A stretch of 64,000 nt of DNA from Thamnaconus septentrionalis (lineage: Eukaryota > Chordata > Actinopteri > Tetraodontiformes > Monacanthidae). The stretch spans positions 2,849,129 to 2,913,128 of the forward strand of contig CM020505.1 of assembly GCA_009823395.1 (NCBI GenBank), given 5' to 3'. Shown here in pieces: positions 30,666 through 43,931 of this stretch. A program made the translations under genes and the position numbers. Below the pieces are notes generated by a model. That model was not told the DNA's origin. It saw only the letters and a program-made list of their open reading frames with translations, and did not search any database. The first letter of the stretch is position 1. Every line of letters begins with the position of its first letter.

Positions 30666-33443
30666 ATGGTTGTTTTTCTCTGCGACAAACTAGCACATTG
30701 TCCAAGGTGTAACTCCGCCTCTCACTTTTGAGCATAAGTGCAGGAGAAGTTCTTCTAGAAGATGGATGGATGGATGTGTGACACGGTCAGACCATTTCAG
30801 GTCACCACTCACTGAGATTTTCCTCTTATTGATATCAACGCATTCTGTTTGGCTTGGCCATTTCCTTTGCATGAGCTCTAATGATTTTTGGTTTTTTTTG
30901 CCTTGAAGTCATGGAGTCCCGACGGCTGGCGCCTCATCTACCTCACAAGTATCTCTAATAAGCTGCTTTAAAGGTCGATGCAGGAGTTCATTTGTAATCA
31001 AGGCTACACTTTGAAAAATGTCCCAAAAACATCGCGACAGGAAGATAATTACTGTGATTAAAGATGAAAAGGTGTTTTTGTTAGTGTGTATTTGGCTGCG
31101 TTTGAGGGTGGAGGAAGTTTACTCCAGTTTGTATTTACTTCCCAGTCACTCTGCCGCTTTGTCTGCGTGTCTCTGGTGAGATGTAAGAACCATGATTAGG
31201 TCATAAATATTTTATCAAAGAATTACCGCACACCCACCCACACACACACACACACTGAGACGTGGCCTTTGATTGTGTCTGGTGGCGTTTGTAGTCGACT
31301 CCAGATTGACAGTAATTGAACCGATTCCAGCAACATTAAAGACGTAAAACATCCGGTTATATGTTTTTGAACCGACTTGACGGGACAAAGAGAAACATTC
31401 CTGGGCTTCCATACGAGCTGACAGGGCCTCCTGCCCCCGACTCTCCCAAACACCCACCTGCCCCTCCCTCCTTTTAGAGACGAGCCGCCCGTATATGTTT
31501 CCAAAAATGCAGAAGGGCTTTCATCTCCTCAGTCCTCTCCGCCCCCCGGAATACTTTCTCAGCTCAGCCATATGGAGGCTTCTTCCCCCCTCGCTCCCCC
31601 TTCTGCTTGCAGGCAGGTTGATTTATCAAGTCCACACACAGTCTGTCTTGTTTCGTAAGCTGTGATGTATGGACACGTATCAGTTTAGATTTAATTGCGA
31701 CCGTCCTCATTTAATACCCGCAGCAAAGATGAGAGATGCTTCTCATGTTTGTGTTTTCATCATGACTGATGACTAAAGCAGAGGACAAGATAACAGAGAC
31801 AGGAATGTCAGTTTATTCCAAGTTGGAGTGTTGAGCAGTTGGTGTTTATCGTCTCTCCATTATGATTTGGTGAACGATTTCCCTTTGGTTTCTCAGTAAC
31901 ATATGATTTGCATGTCGTGTTTGGGGCCCATTTAGTTGTTTAGTTTCATCAGTGATTAGTTATTTGGGGTTGAGGTGAAGGCTTTGTTAGAGGAAAAAAA
32001 AAGACACTGCTCATATTTCCATGAATGTAAATGACCTGCTTTCTGTTTACAACCATCGTCTTCGTGAATGCACCCATTGTTTTGTTTTTTTGTAGGAGCG
32101 GTCGGAAAGTAATTTTCATTGCACTCAGTGACAGTCTTTTGTGTCTTGAAATCTTTTCATCACAAAGTCGAAGCATCAAGTTATTAACCTTTCTGTCCGT
32201 TGAAGCACCTACTTGGAGTTAATAATCCATGACAATATTTGTATTTGTTTTTTCTCTTCCTAATCAATCCAGGAGCACTCGTATGAATTCCAGGATGTGT
32301 CATCCGTGGAAATAAAATTATATATATTTAAAAACTTCCCCTCAGGAGATGACATTTCGGTGATGGTTTTCTTTCCTCTGCACACTTTCCATTTTCCACA
32401 TCACAGGCTGCTCACCGCAGCCTTCACTCACGCCTTGTCTTCGCCTCCTCGGCTCCTCTGTCTCACTCTTCAGTCGCACACGTTTCCTATCCAATCAGCA
32501 GCCACGTTGTGTGTGACAGGCATAAAAACAAATGAATGTATTGTATCTCGCCGCTGTCAAAGTTTGCATCATATCAAAGGGGGGGAAAAAAAGTCTCGCT
32601 GTGATTTCTTTTCTTCCAATTATGTGATACATCTATTTTTTTTCACCGTGTGCATGGCAGCAGCTGGATCATATCAGGCCTCTTATCCTCATTAGAAATC
32701 TGTGATGAGGAATCTTTTTCTTTGCTCGAGAGCCCAGCTCCTTCCCGTTCATTTTGTGTGATTCAGTCTTACAGTTACATTCACCTAAAATGGGCGTAAG
32801 TAGTCTGGCCTGGCCCTCAATACTGGACCTCCTTTATTAATGTGGACTCATAAGTAACAGGTAAACAGCAGGGGGCTCTTACGTCTCTCATCATACCACT
32901 CAAGCAGCCGTTGCCACGGTTACTGACTGATTATAACCTCGCCAGAGACAGAGACAAATGTTTTTTGGTTGTTTTTTTTTGGCCACAGAAAGAACTGACC
33001 GTCAAGTAGATGTGTTGCTGCGCTCTTACTAATGGTGACATCATTGTCCTCCATCACTGTGAATAGATGCAAGAGACAGAAACAAGTATGGAAAATAAGT
33101 TCAGTGGTCACAGTTCGCATTTCCTGTCAGGAACAATCTGAAGAGTATTTTTTGGGTTCGCATCCTTTGGCGGAAGACTGTGTATCCAGTAAATGGAATG
33201 AGGCTTAGTTCACGTCAGTCACAGCTTAGCTTTTATTTGACATCAACTGTCACCGTGTTTGTTGAGCCGTTTTCAGTGTCTGCCGGCAGTTCACCAGCTG
33301 CAGCTGATTCCGGCCTGAATCGACTGATGTGAGCTTCTGGATTTACTTTCAACGAGTCAAAAATAGACTTTAAAAAAAAACAGAGGGAAAGACACAAAGT
33401 GAAGCATTTTTCCTCCATCTTTTTAAAATGGGGAAGTATGATT

Positions 33444-33479
<36 letters not shown>

Positions 33480-36400
33480 ATGCTGGGTGTTCTGTATTTT
33501 TTCTGCGTGCTCATCCTTTAATCTTGACTTGCTGCTATTAACACAAGCCTCACTCTCCTAGTAACGGAAAGAAAAACAGACCACTCACATCATTTTCCTT
33601 TTCCTGAGCTATGGAATCCAGGTGTGCGCCTCCCATAAATGCAAAACAAGACATTCTTGTGGTGCAGTTACGCCTTTTTATTGTCTTGCGCCATAAAGAG
33701 GAGAGTAAGTGAAGTTAATTAGCTCATAGTTCAACTAAGTCATTAGCTCATGACCACCTTTTGACTTTTCTAGTTTACTGCACTTTATTAAGACCGTGTT
33801 GATCTAATAACTTTACCAAGTCGCTCTGCAGTTAGACTTTAAAATACAGTAAAAAAAAAAAAACAGTAAAATGCAGCGTGTGTGTGTGTGTGTGTAGAGA
33901 GAGAGTATGTGTTTTTCCTTGGTTGCAAATAGTGATCCTCGTCCTTGATGAATGAAACAATCATCACTCTCTCAATAGCTAAAGTCATGCTCTGTAAAAC
34001 CATATGCTGGAACGTGGATATGTTCAATTTACTCTTACACAACAATGGCGACTAAACAGAATTCTAAAAGTGAAAATCACTGAAGCATGCAGAGTTTATT
34101 TTCAATTCTGTTCTTGCAAAAACTGTTTTGGCATTGTTGAAAAAAATATGCATATATTTTCCATCAGGTTTACACACATTTATCTTGCTGTGCTGTGTTA
34201 TTAAAACACCTGATGAAAGGTAAAATGGCACCAAAGCATCATTGTTTTTTTCAGTCTTGGTGCGTCTTACTTAAAATGTAGCACGACGCTGTTGCTACTA
34301 TAAGCTGTGACTGTTTCCTCACCTTTGATGCATTCTTTATGAAACAGAGGATGAATCAAACTGAATAACAATGAGGCGAGTTAATCGTCTGTGTGTGTGT
34401 GTGTGTGCGTATGTGTGTTTGTGTTTGAGAAGTGGACTTGTGTGTGTGTTTTCTCTGTGTAATCACTTTTCCTCCTGTCAGCATTAGGATGCATAAATTG
34501 GTTGAGAAGCCCTGGTTTCCACTGAGACCGAGACTGACTGTGATGCTGCGTATTAGAACAGCCTATTAAAATCCAGCCGTTCTGCAGGGTTCTGATTCTG
34601 GTGTGAACCTCAGCAGGGTGAGATGCATCTGTTTTTAAATCCTCCCCCGAGTGCCTCCCCACAGCGTCCGTCAGCACCTCGTCTGACAGTCTCAACACTC
34701 GCGTTAGCGGACTTCCAATAATTTATCCCCCCTCTGAATGCGGCAGAAACCGCGACCACCGGCGCACACAAACACGCTTGTTTACCAGGACTGACTCGCA
34801 GACTGACACATCAAACACTTTGGCGGTTTCATTTTCTGTTCTCCCTCAGCTTTCGCTTCAACTGGAGTTTCTGCCTGTTTATTGGTGGCTTCCCTCCTCC
34901 GTCTCTTTCTGTCTCTCTTCCTTATTTAAAAATGATCTTGGAAATTTTCACGATTCAAAACAATTGTGCGCCGAGTTGAAAGGAACGGGCCAACCCTGCC
35001 ACTGACTCCTGGAAGCTCTGACTTCATTTCTGCGTAAAAATTCTTCCTGTAAATCATGCGGACCACCCCGGTGCATTGTGGGAGGTCTGCACACGCAACC
35101 ACCCGGCTGCAGCCATCATTTATAATGAAGTGACTTTCAGTAGTGCCAAAGTGTAGAGCTGCGATGAAGGTTACTTGGCTCTCTTTAGGGTGTGGATTAG
35201 CTCTTTAAAGATCACTTCCAATTTTGGCAGCTAGCAGGAGTTTGGCTTTTCTTATAATGTGAAATTAAGACAGAATCAAGATTTTATTAGACTTAATTTT
35301 AAAGGGACAGTTCTCTCAAAATGTGATTTTCATCTACTGACTCCTCACTATATGTTCGGAGTTTCTCGGCGACAGCAACACTGTGTTTGATTTGCTCAAG
35401 ATGTCTCCAAAGTCTGTTGATTTTTCAACATCGCTATCAAGACTTGACTAACTCACGAGAGCACCATGAACTCAAGCCCTTCATGAGAAGTCACAGTTGT
35501 TATTTTAGCTGAAAATTATCGGAACCTCCATCAAATTCTCTTACCTGCTTTTCTGACATTCGTCTCACAAAAAACTGTCATAGACCAAAAATGCTGCATT
35601 TTAAAGTGTTACCCAGTTAGACATTAGTCACACATTCCAAAAGTCACTTTTTTTTCTTTTTCACTGCCTCATGCAGATTGGAGATGACAGTTTTTTTTTG
35701 TGAACTCACCTTATGAAGAGTCTAACAGGCATGAGTCTTCTATCAAAAAGCCAGTTTTCCTCACCTTTTAAAGACAGAAATTTGCCTGCAGCTCCAAAGA
35801 CGCACAGAATTGTTTGAAACACGTTGATGAAAGGTGCCTTTGGTCCCATGGAGCAACGTAACCTCACTCACTCACTCACTCTCTCACTCCCGTTTCCCTT
35901 CTTTCCCACCTCTTCTTCTTTAGGTGACATGTAATTGTTTCACCATCAGTGACGGAGAGCTGCGAGAGATCGGCGTCGGCCTGTATCCTAGGTAACACAC
36001 ACACACACACACACACACACTCACTAACACACAGGGGCAACACGTAAAACAACAAAAGCATCCTAAAAGCATCATTACTTCCAATTTGGCTCATTGCGTT
36101 TGTCAGATGGCATCGCTCGCTTCCGCTCTCTCGCTGGAACAATAAAGACGCCACTGGATTTTAAGTGGCTCTGAGTTACCTCCACTGATCGCCGCACCCT
36201 AGATAACCCCACCCACCTCTCACCCCGGGTTGCATCTCCTGACGGCTCTTTGAAGTACAAAGCAGGAGGGAGGAAGAGAACAGCTTTGTTTGCACTTGTC
36301 AACGCTACCCTGCAAAACTGCAGCGCAGAATGGGGATGGAGGCCAGGAAGTGATTTTGTGCTGAAGAAGAGGTTTGGCGGAGTCTCGTCATGCAGATGTT

Positions 36401-36962
36401 TGCCGTTGTTTACGGTTGCCTCCATCGATCCAACCCAGGAACAGCAAAGAGTGTTTATGAAGTGGCCCAGAGTGTTGATCACAAGAGGGGGGGGAATAAA
36501 GAAGGTTCTACCAAAACTGGCTCTTGGCTTGCAGCACTTGGGAGGAGTGAAGTTGGGTAATGCGTGCAGTCGTGGCTCTGTTGGTGTAACATTACTGTTT
36601 GTGGTACGGCAGTTTGTTCGAACCTCTGTAAATGAACTACAATAATTTATTTAATCAAATTTTTTTTATGTCTTCAGAATCACATGATTGAAAACAACCA
36701 ATATTTTTTTTTTTGTTTTGTTTTGTTTACCTGACTGGTCTTCAGTTATTGTTGCAGAAGCGAAGCACACTCACTGGGAGTCGTTATGCTCTGTAATCCC
36801 TGGAGTCCAGAGGGTTTGGCCAATAGCAGAACATTTTGTCACACACACACACACACACACACACTGCAGATCAGATCATCAGCCAGTGTATTTGACTGGT
36901 GTTGAGATGTCAGATGGTCACACCAGCTTTACCAAAGTGCAGCCAAACCATGTGTGTCCTCG

Positions 36963-37012
<50 letters not shown>

Positions 37013-40000
37013 GTGATTTGTGAAGCAACTCATCCATAAATGATGAACTGTGCAGGTCTGGGGATGCTCCCCCCCTCCAAGACTGTATTCATATTTTGGG
37101 TTGCCTGGTAACCACAGAGATGGCTGAAGGGGGCGGGAGGGTGGATTACTGTGATGAAGCATCTCCTCACCACTGACGTAAACCCTAGAACACAAAACAA
37201 TGAGCTGTCACGAAGCTAAAAGTGAGTAATCTTTTGAAAACGAGCCAAAGCTCATCATGACAGGAGCAGGAAATAGAGAGAGAGAGGAGAGAGTTTTCTT
37301 TCCTTCTTTCTTCTGTAATATCAATGAAAAGATAATTGTATGATGCCACCCCTCGCTCTCACCCACACACATACACATCATACACACTCACTCACACGCT
37401 ATTGGCTCGATTCCGCTGTTGAGCAAAAGTTAGTTTCATCAGATATTGTTCATGTGAGATGGGTTTAGTTAATTCACCTAATTAGCATGCTAATGAGCCA
37501 CTCCATCAGTTGAAAGCAGCGTTTGCAGGGTCTGATTCCTAGTTGATATTCCTGCTGCAGTGTCTCCACGTCGAGCGAAGCCCGAGGGGGTTCGTCGTCA
37601 GAGTCTGAACGCGCACGCACACACACGTTTTTATTCATCGGCCCATTTTTTTGTTCTTCGAGCACGTTGAACACGAGCGCCGCTAATAAAAAAAAAACAA
37701 ACCCTTCAATATTTTGGAGGGTTTTATTTGTCGCTGAGTGTTCATCGACCTTGACTGTCTGTTCGCAGGCCACTGAATTCTGAGAACTACTTCAAACATA
37801 GGGAGAGGAGTTAAGAGATGTGACCCTGCTCATTTTGACCAGCTCTTCCTTATTGGAAGAGACTTGAAGAGATGGACCTCCTACACAGATTTTGTAGCTC
37901 TCAATTTGAAGCTTCATCGTCAGTGTGTGTCTGCTATGATGCTTTTGCACATTTTAAAGTTAAAAAGTCCCAGTGATTGTCACAAACCAAAGGATGCGAA
38001 ATTTGTCATCCGCATTTGACTCATCATCCCCTGAAGAAGCGGTGGGCAGCAGCGGAGGAAGCATTGGGTGATCTAACCAGTGCCAAGCAGGGAGACAGTG
38101 GGGACCATTTTTACAGTCTTTGGTATGACTCGGCTGGGGATCAAACCCACAACCCACCAGTCCCTGGGTGGACATTTTACCACTAGACCGCTGAGCTGCA
38201 CTTTCAACTGATGTGACTTATGCGTTACGACTGTTCAGCCTAGTCGACATCAAGTGTGTGTGTGTGTTGTGTGGGAAACCTGTTGGAATTCTAGGAATTG
38301 CCGTACGTACCAGGGACGTTATGTGACATTTTGTGAATGTCTTCTTATGATCCAGTTGAAGGTCGTTGTATCAAAAGCAGCTTTGTCGTGATTTGTAATT
38401 TCCTTGCTCAATTCACAGTTCCGTTCAAATGACTGAGTAAAAAAAACACCGTTCATTAACTGACACAGTTCTGTTAGGTAGGTGTTGTCTGCAGTTGGAC
38501 AAGTGGGACGATGGTTACATGCCAGGTAAGTACGGCAAATGAGTCAAAATTCCTCTCAGTGAGAGAAGAAGCCAACTTCTAATGTCCTGATTTATTGATA
38601 TTTTGTGTGAGTGCCTGAGCTTGGGAGGAGGTGGACTCATACAGCATAAAAATAAAGAGGGACATTTTTCTCGACAGGCCCGTTTTGTCATAACCTGGAG
38701 GGAATTGACTCTCTCCGTCTCATTTGAGCGTTCAGCCTCAGCCTGATATGTGTAGGATGGAGCGAGTGGAGATGCTGAACCTCCGGCAGCCTGTTGGATG
38801 TCGGGCGAAACGGCCCGGCTGTCACTGTAAAAGTGGCTGAAAGACTGATCCACAGCCACAGATCCAGAGGGGGGGTTGTCACCAGGCATGTTTCCGTCTC
38901 TCGTGAATATGTTGCCACAAATGACCACTTCAGTCAAGCTCGGTGTCAGAGACTCCAGGAAGAACTGGACGTGTTCCGGCGGGAGGTTCAGCGAATTCAA
39001 TTTCTGTGTACAGGCTTTTAGATTAGTCTCCACCTTTGCTGCGTATCCTCTGTCTACTTAACGTTTTAAATATACAAAATGAACAAACAAACACACACTT
39101 CTCACTATGTGCCCATCACCGTGTCTCCCCTCTTCCAGTTTATCGCTGCTAAACCACGACTGTCGGCCCAACTGCGTGATGGTGTTCCAAGGAACCAACC
39201 TGCAGCTCAGAGCCGTCCGAGAAATCAGCCCGCAGGAAGAGGTTTGATAGAGTTTAATAACTACAACACCACCACCAACAACAACAACAACAATCTTATC
39301 TGCTTGTGCCTTCTATATTTCGCCATTGTATGTCATGCGCCACACACAGAAGTATACTGAATACAAGTATTAGCAAAAGTGTGCGTTGTTGGAAATTGCT
39401 AATTTTTCTAGTAGCCTCCTTATTGTTTTGTTGCTCGACATGTTGCTTAAAGTCTGACATAATGAAAGCAACAGCTGAAGTTAAAATAAATGCCATTTCA
39501 GATTAGGAAAACTTGTTATTACGCTCTTTGCGTCCATCTTTACGTCCTCGCTGCGCAGCGTCAGGTGACCAACACTGCAATTGCATTGCTTGCCTAAACA
39601 GCCAATTATTATCTCTGCACAGTGAGCAGATTGCATATACCCCGCATGGTGCATTAGACTATTCAAGCAACAGTCAATGTTGATGAGGACACATTAAACT
39701 TCATGTCTGCAAAATCCTGTTGCCAAGTGAAAATTGTTGCTTTGGGAATATTAAAAGAATACAAGCAAGATGTCACCTCCCGACTTGGCAGCCGTCCCTC
39801 ACTCTCAGCCGTCTCCCCTCACGAGATGTAATGAGATGCATCCACGCCATCTGGAAGCCGCGCACACTTGACTCCTACGGCAAATCATTCAAAAAAAAAA
39901 AAAAAAAGTCTTTGCCATTCAAAATCCAAATGACGTTTCTCTGTATTTACGAGTTGTTGTTAGCTGGTGCCTGCAGTGCAGCAAACATGGCGGTTCTAAC

Positions 40001-40173
40001 TGAGCGATAAGAGGCGGGAGGACAAACAAATGCTGCCAACTGTTTTGTTCCCAGCTGACCATCAGCTACGTTGAGACGCTGTCGCTGACTGAAGATCGAC
40101 AGAGACAACTGGAGGAGCAGTACCACTTTACCTGCCAGTGTAAACACTGTGCCTGCCACGGCAATGTAAGATA

Positions 40174-40229
<56 letters not shown>

Positions 40230-41452
40230 ATACCAGTTGGTTAGTGATAATTCATGCTGCCTTGCTCCAGTATGTGGGACAAAGAGTGATTGTCACTCGC
40301 AGAAGAATCACTTTTGTTCAGCAACAAGGTTGACGAGTTGACAGGGTCATGTTCGCTGAATAGTGTAAAAAAAATAAAATAATGACAGTTGAACACATTA
40401 CAGTGGAAAACAAAAAGTTTTCTTTCATATGCTTTGTTGTTTTAAATTACTTTATTACTTTATTATTAGTTTACCCTTGACCCTTTACCCAGTTCAAATG
40501 GTTTTCTAGCCAACTGGTCAACGTTGAAAATTCCAGTTAACTGTCTGTCTAAAAACTAAACCAAATGTGTTTCCAGAAGCCGGCATGTCATGTATTGTGA
40601 ATCGTGTGTTGTGAGTTGTGTAATTGTATGTTTTGATTTTTTGCTGACATCAGTGCAACTAAACATCAAATTAGCAGCAAACAAATTCATTTTTTTTAGT
40701 TGTTTTTTTTTAGCAAAAACACCAGAGAGGTCAAATGTTCTAAAATCCAAGGCCTCCTTGGGTTGGATCTCAGTGCAGGCAATCGTGACCGCTGCCTTCC
40801 GTCACGCTCGGACAGGCGAACAAACTTCAAAACTGCTGCTCGACACTCTTCTCCCCCTAACCGCAGCATTTTGCGAAGACTTAACATGGCAAAAAAAGCG
40901 GTCTTGCTTAAAATGTCACGCTCACATGCTCTCGGCCATGCAAATGCGATCACCTGGACGTTCCCGCCGAGCTGCTGTTGGCTCAGCAACCTGTTACTGT
41001 GTATCTTCCCCTGTCCTCTCCTCCTCCGTCCCTCCCTCCATCCCACCATCCCTCCCTACCGTCCTGTCTTATCTCCTGCTGTCCTCCTCCTCCTGCTGCC
41101 ACTCTGTCACGCTCCACCTCCTCACACCTCTGTCGCTGCCGCTGTCCCCCCGTCTCTTTCTCCCTCTGTGCGCCCCGTCTCCTCTGGCCACCACCTCCTG
41201 AAAAATGAGGGGAAATTATCTCGTCTGTCAGCTGCGTTTTTTTTCTCCTCTGTCTGTTTTAATGCATTCTGCATCGGCTCTGCGTCGGCCTCTCGCTTTG
41301 TTCTCCCTCGCGACACTTTGGTTTTAACACTGCGACAACAGCGGCGGCGGCGGCCCTCTGAAGTCTGCATGTGTTTGTTTGAGATGCAGCGAGACAGCAA
41401 ACTTTCTTCTCTGAAATAATGGAGTCCATCATATTGAACTTGTGCACAGATG

Positions 41453-41516
<64 letters not shown>

Positions 41517-43863
41517 CTCTCTCTCTGTTTTTTCTCTTTAATCTTCAGATGACGGCGGACTAAACCGCTTTATGGCCCAGAGTTGTCATAGCGACAAAGT
41601 GCCGTTGACATCAAACCCAGGCGCCGTAGTTTGCGTCTGCTTTTGTTTTCCCAGTCTGAACTGCGTTACTTGCTATAATGCTTTTCAACTGGCAGAGTTC
41701 CTTTTACTTTTTGCTGCAGTGTTTTGATCTGAGACATCTTCAACTGAGAGATGGAGAGAGAGAATGTTTCCTCCTCAGGTTCATCATGTTATTTATGTAA
41801 AGCCACAAGATGAAGTTTGTTCCTTTACAGTTGATCCTGTATGTGCCTTTTTCCATTTCTTTATCTTTGTTCACATGCACCAAGTAAAAATTATTACCAT
41901 CCCTAAATGTGTCTATTTTCTTTAAAGGATACTAAAAACGACGTTTTCTCTTTTTCTCAGGATGCTCTCATGCTGTCAGGAGACGAATCACCACAGCGCC
42001 ACCTGAAGGAGGCTCTGCTCACACTGGAGGAGCTGAAAGAAAAGTCGGGTATCCTTTACTGCAAAAACCCACGGCAGCCAGGGAGCACCGAGCGTCATCC
42101 TTTACCTCTCCTTCTGGAGGTGGATGTTGAAATTGATCAAGATTGACCTTTTGTCGACACTTCCTCCCACCGTCAGAGAAATGAAGCCAGAGCGTCACCG
42201 ACACACAGTGGGCAGCTTTGAGCTGGAGTCTCTCCAAGTGTGATGCATTTTCAGTTATCTGCCTTGTTTTTTTCTCTTGATTTCTTCATCCTTAATTGAG
42301 CCTCCAGAGTGGCAACTGCTACTGGAGAGATGTCGTCATCTGTTGGCGTCTGTGGCTCAGGAGGTGCCTGAAGAAAATGTGTATAAGTTGAAGATGACGG
42401 ACATGGCTCTGGATGCCTCCATAGAGCTGGGACACTGGGAAGAGGCCTTGCAGTATGGGCAGAAAACACTGCCAGCGTACAGGTACAGGGAGTGCGGGTG
42501 TGTTTGCGTGTGTCGGTTTCCTTAGCTAATGTCCGATCAAAGAAACATCATTTTCACTGCACATAAATGAGAAGCACTTTGTCAAACAGTATTTTGGCTC
42601 CAGCCTGCTGCTGAACTCCCAGGAAATGATAAAAGTCCTTCATTCACTTATGTTGCTTCCGGCACTTTTTATAGATTAGCTGCAAAAAAAAACAAGCAAT
42701 TCTGCAAATTAATCTTTGCCGATGTCACCAAGGGCAGTGGCACCTCAGTGATTCCTCTCCCAATGATGGGGTTTTTGAATTTTGGTGGAAGTTTTGCCCC
42801 CCAAATGTGTGCGGTTCAATAAGCATTGCTTCAAGCAGGAAGCTAAAAACAGAATGTTTTTATATGTGGGTGCAAACTGAGGGCTGTATGTTTTGGAGAA
42901 CCATAAGATTATAAATGATTTATTATAATCTTTTCATTTTCTCATACATTTAATCATACAAAACTGGAGTTCAGGAAGGAAAACGTTAATAAGCTTAATA
43001 AGGGACCTTATTAAGCTTATTATTAAAGTGACCTGACCGCTGCTCTGCCTGCAGGCATTGATGCTTTAATGACTCCTGATGCTTCCAGATGTTATTCAGG
43101 TTTATTTCAGGATGCACACATTTGTTTTCTCAACACTGGGAAAAGGGGTCGAGTTTCCTGGTATTAGAGTTTGAAAATGCATTACCCAAGCACAATATAA
43201 TTGGCAAACTATTAAGTCATCTCTAAAGTAAACATAACACGGATCCCTTGCTTGTTTTTCCATCCATTTCAGTTGAGGCTGAGCAGCGAAAGATGCGGCT
43301 GCTTGGCAAGAGACTCGCTCAGGAGTTATAACACGGAACACAATTTGACTGTTTGACCTGTTGGAGGAGTAAAAGATTTCCTCCTAATCCCTGCCGGGTT
43401 GAAACAGAGGTTAGCGGGACTAGTTCTGGCTGAAGGAAGCTGAGAAAGAGATTGAAAGGAAACTTTGGGATTCATCACCTGCAGTGAAAGCTCCTCGGCA
43501 GAAAACCTGAGAAGTCGGGGGCAAAGATTAGAGTTAAAGTTCGAGCTTTGAGCAAGCGGCATATATTACAGTCAAAATTAACTATTTAATACCACACCTT
43601 GGAGCATGGGTTGGTGAAGAAAATGCCTAAATAATGAAAAAGAAATATTAATATATTATAATAAATGCATTTCTTATTAAACTGGAACATTTCTAAAATA
43701 TTTTTTTTTCCTTAAATTTTCAAATTTGAAATTCAATCTGCAAGTCAGATGAACTTTTTCATTTTGCTCACAGTGAGAAATTGAAAGCCACCACACTGAT
43801 AGTGTTTGTGTGTCATCGAAATAATTATTAGGTTTGTGTGAAGTGCTTTGTGCTCTCCATCAC

Positions 43864-43931
<68 letters not shown>

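Larger units (their letters stand above)
12457..35923 (+). other. smyd3 intron 5 (23.5 kb), no gene recognised
   Basis: Splits the SET domain coding sequence. It holds a (CTT)n tract, about fifteen CA/TG microsatellites and a few MITE-like fragments (see separate entries). Open frames inside it are repeat translations or of chance length. No tRNA or other structured RNA gene was recognised. Confidence 0.8.
35992..39138 (+). other. smyd3 intron 6
   Basis: 3.1-kb intron with CA/TG tracts at 35996-36020, 36841-36864 and 36966-37010, and one SINE. A 172-codon minus-strand open frame at 38515-39033 is within chance length for 64 kb and shows no recognised domain. Confidence 0.85.
40166..41960 (+). 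other. smyd3 intron 8
   Basis: 1.8-kb intron with a TCTG repeat at its 5' end, a pyrimidine-rich stretch at 41005-41220 and a long CT repeat. The 203- and 239-codon open frames at 40590-41419 are pyrimidine-rich and low complexity. Confidence 0.85.

Noticed and set aside
38140..38200. Possible tRNA gene on the minus strand
   Set aside because: A- and B-box-like motifs are present but no cloverleaf could be drawn, and the sequence runs on into a SINE body.
38515..39033. 172-codon minus-strand open frame in smyd3 intron 6
   Set aside because: Rough estimate: one or two frames this long are expected by chance in 64 kb over six frames. No recognised domain or splice context.
40590..41419. 203- and 239-codon plus-strand frames in smyd3 intron 8
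   Set aside because: Low-complexity Pro/Ser/Leu-rich translation of a pyrimidine-rich tract, between two well-placed smyd3 exons.
42301..42307. Alternative acceptor for smyd3 exon 10 seven bases upstream (after ttgag)
   Set aside because: It would shift the frame and lose the EWQLLLERC match; the acceptor after cctccag restores frame and length.
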